From assembly GCA_002690875.1 (NCBI GenBank), contig NZGH01000059.1:2418-38279 (forward strand): a stretch of 35,862 nucleotides of DNA, in the 5' to 3' direction. Below, piece after piece: positions 30,735 through 35,862 of the stretch; position 1 is the stretch's first letter, and each line of letters opens with the position of its first letter. The stretch comes from Rickettsiales bacterium (lineage in GTDB: Bacteria; Pseudomonadota; Alphaproteobacteria; TMED127). The position numbers and the translations under genes were made by a program. The notes under the pieces were generated by a model that saw only the letters and a program-made list of their open reading frames with translations, was not told where the DNA came from and searched no databases.

Positions 30735-31724
30735 TTAATCTAACATGTGATGATAATCTGTATTTTTTAACTTTTCAATTATTTCACTCAGGTTATTCTG
30801 CTTTTTTATTTTTCTTCCTACAACCCATTTTTTTATTTCTTCTGTAACGTTGTCACCTTTCATATCTCTCAAGATCATATGATAACTTGATTCAAAGATA
30901 ATAAAGTTAGAAGAAAATTCATATGATTTAATTTTAGTCGTTTCTAATAACTCAATTAATGGTTTTCGAGGAACTATTTCATCTTTCAAAGGAATAACAA
31001 CTAAGGTATCATAACTTGGTTGCGAAAAAAAAGTTTTAGCATCATTATAACTTTGATCCATTAATTTTATTATTCCATTTAGACTTTTAAGGTTGGGATG
31101 GTGAATAAAGTACTTATCTTCCGATAGCTCTTTAAGAATCTTTTGATTGTCACTAGCTTTCACTTCAACCCATCCTTTACTATTAACTTTAAAATTTGGA
31201 AACGATTTTGAAATTAAAGACATAAACAAACTTTTAAAAAAATTTTCTTCACTAAAATTCCATAGAGCTGGTGCTACAAGGATTGCTCCATCAATAGGAA
31301 GATCTTTTTCATGAGTCATCAAACTTGTTACAATTGCACCTCCCATACTTTCACCAAGTAAAAAAATTTTTTTTTCAGGGTAATGTTTTTTAAATTTTAA
31401 TATTTTTTCTTTAATTACTCGTGTATGTACCTCAAGTGGATACCAAAAGCCAAAATTGTCATTTTTACCAAAACCATCTAAATCAAAAGAAAATGTATAA
31501 ATATTATTTTTTGAAAGATACTCTCCTGGTAATTTGAAGGAATTTGAGTAATCATTATATCCATGAATTGCTAAAATAATAATTTTGCTCGCCTTTATCT
31601 CTCCCCATTCATAGTAAGTTTTTTTTTCTACAATTTTGTCTGAGTATATTGATTGCTCATTTACTCCGGTTTCACATGCTTGAATAAAGAGTAAAGTTTT
31701 TAAAAATATTATTCTTTTAATAAT
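30735..31724 (-). CDS. Alpha/beta hydrolase, probable lipoprotein, non-canonical start
   Basis: The open frame runs without a stop from about 31768 to 30735, but its only ATG before the core is the one inside the active-site motif (31346), so the gene is longer than an ATG-based call suggests. Taking an ATT at 31724 gives 329 residues: (I)IKRIIFLKTLLFIQAC, a lipoprotein-type signal with Cys in FIQAC, then ILAIHGYNDYS, the nucleophile S126 in LLGESMGGA, D248 in PLKDEIV and H282 in SSYHMI. This is a full Ser-Asp-His triad of a lysophospholipase/monoglyceride-lipase-like hydrolase (Hydrolase_4). No ATG, GTG or TTG occurs in frame between the upstream stop and the nucleophile motif. AGAGGA at 31742-31737 could be the ribosome site. 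Overlaps the ABC ATPase stop by 16 bases. Confidence 0.7.
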   Translation of the reverse strand: MIKRIIFLKTLLFIQACETGVNEQSIYSDKIVEKKTYYEWGEIKASKIIILAIHGYNDYSNSFKLPGEYLSKNNIYTFSFDLDGFGKNDNFGFWYPLEVHTRVIKEKILKFKKHYPEKKIFLLGESMGGAIVTSLMTHEKDLPIDGAILVAPALWNFSEENFFKSLFMSLISKSFPNFKVNSKGWVEVKASDNQKILKELSEDKYFIHHPNLKSLNGIIKLMDQSYNDAKTFFSQPSYDTLVVIPLKDEIVPRKPLIELLETTKIKSYEFSSNFIIFESSYHMILRDMKGDNVTEEIKKWVVGRKIKKQNNLSEIIEKLKNTDYHHMLD

Positions 31725-32623
31725 TTTATAAATATATCCTCTAAATCTGATTCTTTGGTTGAAATTTCTTTTAATCTAAATTTTTTTTCCACGAATGCTT
31801 CGATTATTTCAGCGGTGTTTATTTTACTTTTTTTGAACCTAAGCACTACTTTTTTTTCTTCTTTTGAAACGACAAATTTATTAATTTTTTGGGGAAGAGA
31901 ATTTACCTTTTCGTAAAATTCAATAGTCAATTCCTTATCGTCAAGAAGTTTCAAGAGGTTATTTTTTTTGTCACAAGCAATAACCTTTCCATTATTTATT
32001 ACTGCTATTTCATCACACAGAATTTCAGCTTCTTTAAGATAATGTGTAGTAAGAATTATGGTTACTCCTTGTTTATTTAAAAGTCTTATATAATTCCACA
32101 ATTTAGTTCTTAATTCTACATCTACTCCCGCCGTTGGTTCATCTAAAATTAGAAGAATAGGCGAATGTACTAAAGCTTTGGCTACCATAAGCCTTCTTTT
32201 CATTCCTCCAGACAGGCTTCTAGAATAAGCATTAGATTTTTCATGAAGATCTAAGTTTTTTAAAATTTCTAGATTTTTATTTTGTTTTTTTTTAACACCA
32301 TACATACCTGATTGAATATTCATTATTTCAAGTGGTGTAAAAAAAGGATCGATGTTAATTTCTTGAGGAACAACACCAATGTTTCCTTTAATGGTTTTGG
32401 GGTCTTCATCTAAGTCAATTCCACAAACACGAACTTTGCCAGATGTTTTGTTTGAAAGACCTGATAAAATATTAATAAATGAACTTTTCCCTGCACCATT
32501 GGGTCCTAAAAGCCCGAAAATTGAGCCTTGCTCAATTTTTAAGTTAATGTGATCTAATGCTAGCGAGTCTTTACTAATATATTTTTTTGTTAGGTCTTTA
32601 ACATCAACAATTTTATTTTTCAT
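31709..32623 (-). CDS. ABC-2-type transporter ATP-binding protein (CcmA/YadG-like)
   Basis: A 304-residue ATPase subunit. Seen: Walker A GLLGPNGAGKSS near 38, Q-loop VVPQE, signature SLSGGMKRRL near 139, Walker B LLILDEPTAG, H-loop TTHYLKEAE, and a C-terminal domain typical of drug/lipid exporters of the DrrA/YadG group. Its membrane partner (an ABC-2 permease) is not adjacent: upstream is the divergent zf-CHCC gene and downstream the hydrolase. The permease must be elsewhere or lost. ATG at 32623. Confidence 0.88.
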   Translation of the reverse strand: MKNKIVDVKDLTKKYISKDSLALDHINLKIEQGSIFGLLGPNGAGKSSFINILSGLSNKTSGKVRVCGIDLDEDPKTIKGNIGVVPQEINIDPFFTPLEIMNIQSGMYGVKKKQNKNLEILKNLDLHEKSNAYSRSLSGGMKRRLMVAKALVHSPILLILDEPTAGVDVELRTKLWNYIRLLNKQGVTIILTTHYLKEAEILCDEIAVINNGKVIACDKKNNLLKLLDDKELTIEFYEKVNSLPQKINKFVVSKEEKKVVLRFKKSKINTAEIIEAFVEKKFRLKEISTKESDLEDIFIKLLKE

Positions 32624-32673
32624 TTTTTTGAATTATGGTTATATTAAGATATACACTTAATAATTAAATTACA

Positions 32674-32835
32674 ATGGTCCTTAATTTTGAACTCGATATC
32701 ACTTACGTTGAAGGAGATAACATTAGCTGTCAAGGTGTTGATTCTCACGATTCTCATCCCAAAGTTTTTTTAGATTTAACTTCAGGTGGAGTCATAGTTT
32801 GTCCATATTGTGGTGCAAAATTTAAAAAAAAATGA
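32674..32835 (+). CDS. Zinc-finger protein, zf-CHCC (NDUFS6-like) family
   Basis: A 53-residue protein. Seen: C19 in NISCQGV, H25 and H28 in DSHDSHPKVFLDL, and C43/C46 in VIVCPYCGAKF, the Cys-His-Cys-Cys zinc set of PF10276, related to the accessory complex I subunit NDUFS6. The stop codon overlaps the polA start (ATGA), so the two are co-translated. It begins 50 bases from the divergent ABC ATPase start. In alphaproteobacteria such proteins occur as free-standing genes; a role in respiratory complex I is inferred from the eukaryotic homologue. Confidence 0.85.
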   Translation: MVLNFELDITYVEGDNISCQGVDSHDSHPKVFLDLTSGGVIVCPYCGAKFKKK

Positions 32836-35612
32836 ATATATCAAATAGTGAACAGTTAGTTCTAGTTGATGGTTCAGGGTATATCTTTAGAGCATACTAC
32901 GCTCTCCCTCCAATGCATAGATCAGATGGATTACCAGTAAATGCGATTTTTGGTTTTTGTAATATGTTATTAAAGCTAATTGAGGACATTCAAATTGAAA
33001 AAGGAGGTAAAGTTTCAATCGCTGTAATTTTTGATGCAGCAAGGGAGACTTTTAGAAATACGATTTATCCTGAATATAAAGCAAATAGGTCTGACCCTCC
33101 TGAAGATTTGATACCTCAATTTGATATCATTAAAAAAGTTCCTGACTTTTTCAACTTACAGTCAATTCAATCTAAGGGCTTTGAAGCTGATGATTTAATA
33201 GCTTCTTATTCTAAAGCGGCTACCAAGATTGGTAAAAAAGTTACAATTATTTCCTCAGATAAAGATTTAATGCAGTTATTAAAAGATAATGTTTCAATAA
33301 TAGATCCAATAAAAAAGAGAGAAGTTACAAAAGAAACGGTTTTTGAAAAATTTGGAGTAACTCCAGAGAAAGTAATTGACGTACAAGCTCTAGCAGGAGA
33401 TTCATCTGATAATATTCCTGGAGCACCTGGAATAGGTCCAAAGATAGCTTCTTTATTAATAAACGAATATAACTCTATTGAAAATTTATTAGAAAACGCT
33501 CACGAAATTAAGCAAGAAAAGAGAAGAGTTAGTTTACAGGAAAATAAAAAAATTATAAAAATCTCAAAGCAACTTGTTACTCTCAAAGATGATGTTGATC
33601 TTCCTGTATCAATTAATGATTTATCTTATAAACCGATGGATGTAAAAAAATTGATAACTTTTCTTGATGATATGGAATTTAATAAAATTAAATTAGGAGT
33701 AATTTCAAAGTTCGGTTTGAAAGAAAGTGATTCAAAAAGTAACGATCAAACATTAGAAAAAAAAACCTTTTTAAGTCTTAATAGGGACCCTATTGATAAA
33801 AGAAAATATGAACTTGTAGAAGATGAAAAGTCTTTAAAAAGATGGTGTGATTTGGTTGAATCAAATGGGATTGTTGCTATAGACTGTGAGACTAATTCTC
33901 TAAATGCAATTGACGCAGAAATTGTAGGATTTTCAATGTCGCTAGAAAATAGTAAGGCTTGTTACATTCCTCTCAAGCATAAAACTGAGAAATATAATCA
34001 GATAGAAATTCAAAGCTTTATAAATTTAGTTCGACCAATTCTTGAGGATGAGTCGGTATTAAAGATCGGACAAAATATTAAATATGATTTTATTATTCTG
34101 AAGAATATAGGAATAGTTATAAAAAATATGGATGACACGATGTTGATGTCATATGTACTAAGGACTGGCTACAGAGGACACAATTTAGACGAATTATCTT
34201 CAGATTACCTTTCTCATGTTACAAAAAAGTTTTCTGATGTTACTACTGTAGAAAAAAAAAAAATATGCTTTAGTGAGGTTGATATCAATGTTGCTAAAGA
34301 TTATGCAGCCGAGGACTCCGATGTTACTTTCAGATTATGGGAAATATTAAAAAAAGAGCTGTTAAAAAGTAAGCTCTATGAGTTTTATTTCTATTTTGAA
34401 AAGCCATTGATTAAAATTGTAGCGTTTATGGAAATTAATGGGTGCAAAATAAACAATGAACATCTAATCTTTTTGACATCAGAATTTTCAAAAAAAATAT
34501 TAAAAATAGAAAAAAAAGTCTATGAAATTAGTGAAGAGAATTTTAATGTTGGTTCTCCAAAACAGCTTGGAGAGATCCTTTTCTCAAAACTAAAACTACC
34601 TTACGGAAAAAGAGGAAAAAGTGGAAATTATCAAACAGATGTTAAAGTTTTAGAAAAACTAAAGTCTGAAAAATTTTTGATTGCAGAACATGTCTTAGAA
34701 TGGCGTCAATTCTCAAAACTTAAAAGTACTTATTGCGAAGGACTACTATCAAGAGAAAGTAAAAAAACTTCTAGGATACATACCTCCTATGGTATGGCAA
34801 GCACATTAACAGGTAGGCTTTCTTCTAACGATCCAAATCTACAAAATATTCCTATCAAAACTGTGGAAGGAAGAAAAATCAGAAAAGCTTTTATAGCTTC
34901 AGCCAATCATTTTATTTTTTCAGTAGACTATTCACAAGTTGAATTAAGAATATTAGCTCACGTTGCTAGTGTAGATTCACTCTTAAATGCATTTGAAAAT
35001 AATGAAGATATTCATAGCGTTACAGCAATGGATGTTTTTCAGGTTGATAAGACATCACTCAATTCAGATTTAAGACGGAAAGCAAAGACAATAAATTTTG
35101 GAATTATTTATGGAATTTCACCCTATGGGCTAGCTGCACAGCTAGATATTTCTAATTCAGAAGCAAAACAATATATTGAAAGTTATTTTAAAAAATATCC
35201 AGGAATTAAGGAATATATGGATAAAACAGTCAAAGATTGTCGTAGTGACGGTTTTGTAGTTACTCCATTTGGGAGAAGAATATTTATACCTTTTATAAAT
35301 GATAAAGTTTTTAATAGAAGAAATTTTGCTGAACGATCTGCTATTAATGCACCAATTCAAGGCGGAGCCGCAGATTTGATTAAATTAGCAATGCCAAAAA
35401 TTTTTCAGTTTTTGATAAAAGAAAACCTTAAGTCAAAAATGCTTATTCAAGTTCATGATGAGCTTATTTTTGAGGTTCCAGAGAATGAAATAGATATAAT
35501 AAAAGAAAATATCCCTTCCATTATGACTAATTCTCATAAAAATTTTTTAGATTTAAAAGTGCCAATAAAAGTTGACTTAGGTTTGGGTAAAAACTGGGAT
35601 GAAGCTAATTAA
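32832..35612 (+). CDS. polA: DNA polymerase I
   Basis: This 926-residue enzyme fills gaps and removes RNA primers. Seen in order: 5'-3' exonuclease domain (about 1-290; LVDGSGYIFRAYYALPP, ADDLIASY, SSDKDLMQLL, GDSSDNIPGAPGIGPKIA); a 3'-5' proofreading domain with the acidic residues intact (AIDCETNSL, GQNIKYDF, YAAEDSDVTFRL); and the polymerase domain (about 520-926; STLTGRLSSNDPNLQNIP, FSVDYSQVELRILAH, RRKAKTINFGIIYG, QVHDELIFEVP). All three activities look intact, unlike some bacteria that lack proofreading. A 12-base A tract occurs near 34252-34263. Start overlaps the zf-CHCC stop; its stop overlaps the convergent partial gene by eight bases. Confidence 0.97.
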   Translation: MNISNSEQLVLVDGSGYIFRAYYALPPMHRSDGLPVNAIFGFCNMLLKLIEDIQIEKGGKVSIAVIFDAARETFRNTIYPEYKANRSDPPEDLIPQFDIIKKVPDFFNLQSIQSKGFEADDLIASYSKAATKIGKKVTIISSDKDLMQLLKDNVSIIDPIKKREVTKETVFEKFGVTPEKVIDVQALAGDSSDNIPGAPGIGPKIASLLINEYNSIENLLENAHEIKQEKRRVSLQENKKIIKISKQLVTLKDDVDLPVSINDLSYKPMDVKKLITFLDDMEFNKIKLGVISKFGLKESDSKSNDQTLEKKTFLSLNRDPIDKRKYELVEDEKSLKRWCDLVESNGIVAIDCETNSLNAIDAEIVGFSMSLENSKACYIPLKHKTEKYNQIEIQSFINLVRPILEDESVLKIGQNIKYDFIILKNIGIVIKNMDDTMLMSYVLRTGYRGHNLDELSSDYLSHVTKKFSDVTTVEKKKICFSEVDINVAKDYAAEDSDVTFRLWEILKKELLKSKLYEFYFYFEKPLIKIVAFMEINGCKINNEHLIFLTSEFSKKILKIEKKVYEISEENFNVGSPKQLGEILFSKLKLPYGKRGKSGNYQTDVKVLEKLKSEKFLIAEHVLEWRQFSKLKSTYCEGLLSRESKKTSRIHTSYGMASTLTGRLSSNDPNLQNIPIKTVEGRKIRKAFIASANHFIFSVDYSQVELRILAHVASVDSLLNAFENNEDIHSVTAMDVFQVDKTSLNSDLRRKAKTINFGIIYGISPYGLAAQLDISNSEAKQYIESYFKKYPGIKEYMDKTVKDCRSDGFVVTPFGRRIFIPFINDKVFNRRNFAERSAINAPIQGGAADLIKLAMPKIFQFLIKENLKSKMLIQVHDELIFEVPENEIDIIKENIPSIMTNSHKNFLDLKVPIKVDLGLGKNWDEAN

Positions 35613-35862
35613 TTTTTGAGGCTTTTTTGTGAAGACTTACAAAAATCCCCCTTAATTTATTGGCATTAGAAATTTCTTTTTCAAAAAAAAAACGAGCGGT
35701 GATTTTTTTTTTTCTAAGATCAAAACCATCTGGATCAATTCCGGTGATATTCCAGTCTCCTTTTCTTTGTGTACTTGAAATTTCATTTTGCATTAAATTT
35801 TTTATATAAATTTTAATGCTAGTTTTATGGCTTGAATTCATATGATTTATTATATTTTCTTC
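35605..35862 (-). CDS. C-terminal DUF2470 domain of a HugZ/pyridoxamine-oxidase-like protein (partial)
   Basis: The open frame continues to the right window edge, giving the last 85 residues. Seen: EENIINHMNSSHKTS, whose HMN..H matches the start of DUF2470, then WNITGIDPDGFDLRKKK and ARFFFEKEI.NANKLRGIFVSLHKKA. This domain ends proteins with an N-terminal FMN-binding split barrel, including haem-utilisation HugZ-type proteins. The rest lies outside the window, so the enzyme type is uncertain. A haem/iron link would fit the irr gene at the other end but they are 35 kb apart. Confidence 0.7.
   Translation of the reverse strand, partial: EENIINHMNSSHKTSIKIYIKNLMQNEISSTQRKGDWNITGIDPDGFDLRKKKITARFFFEKEISNANKLRGIFVSLHKKASKIN

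Overview
The window reads as chromosome of a streamlined, very AT-rich (by eye about 30% G+C) free-living alphaproteobacterium, most likely marine. The support is an Irr-type Fur regulator, the alphaproteobacterial gene order mutM - rpsT - rhodanese - dnaA - dnaN - recF - gyrB, coaBC-dut-ubiE next to mutM, Lys/Ile/Asn-rich proteins, and extreme compaction in which most neighbours touch or overlap. I cannot assign a family from this sequence alone. I see no phage, transposase, integrase, CRISPR array or clear foreign block.

Layout. 1-3115: end of an unknown gene, the iron regulator irr, and a rubrerythrin / Fe-S protein / DUF3501 cassette. A 44-bp strip between irr and rubrerythrin carries a near-consensus Fur box directly abutting a perfect Irr (ICE) palindrome. 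3120-4542: head-to-head SH3-domain protein and D-2-hydroxyacid dehydrogenase. 4544-9063 (minus): a fully overlapping operon ubiE-coaBC-dut-Rrf2 regulator-cysK-moeB. 9062-19075 (plus): mutM, small secreted protein, rpsT, rhodanese, dnaA, dnaN, recF, gyrB and a class A penicillin-binding protein. 19076-22302: Sco protein, two tetrapyrrole genes (methylase-like and CbiX/SirB chelatase) and a SYLF protein on the minus strand, with an antisense ankyrin gene between the two tetrapyrrole genes. 22360-25895: DUF2141 protein, then sugar-nucleotide genes uxs, hldE and a HAD phosphatase. 25892-28618: small membrane and housekeeping genes. 28695-30110: tRNA-Arg(UCG) and a POT peptide transporter. 30189-30265: a long hairpin with a Shine-Dalgarno plus six-codon ORF inside it. 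30264-32623: two small unknown proteins, a lipoprotein-like alpha/beta hydrolase with no canonical start codon, and an ABC ATPase. 32674-35612: a 53-residue zf-CHCC protein overlapping polA. 35605-35862: the C-terminus of a DUF2470 (HugZ-like) protein.

How the genes work together. The dnaA-dnaN-recF-gyrB-polA set covers replication initiation, clamp, repair and supercoiling. The irr/rubrerythrin cassette links iron status to peroxide defence. The Rrf2/cysK/moeB tail concerns cysteine and sulfur transfer. uxs/hldE/HAD serve surface-glycan precursors. Once the hydrolase reading frame is extended upstream to about 31724, no stretch above 300 bases lacks a gene.

The best candidates for something new are the hairpin/mini-ORF upstream of the peptide transporter, the abutting Fur and ICE boxes before rubrerythrin, the start-less hydrolase, and the dyad around the gyrB -10. 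All functional statements are by recognition of motifs; no database search was run.
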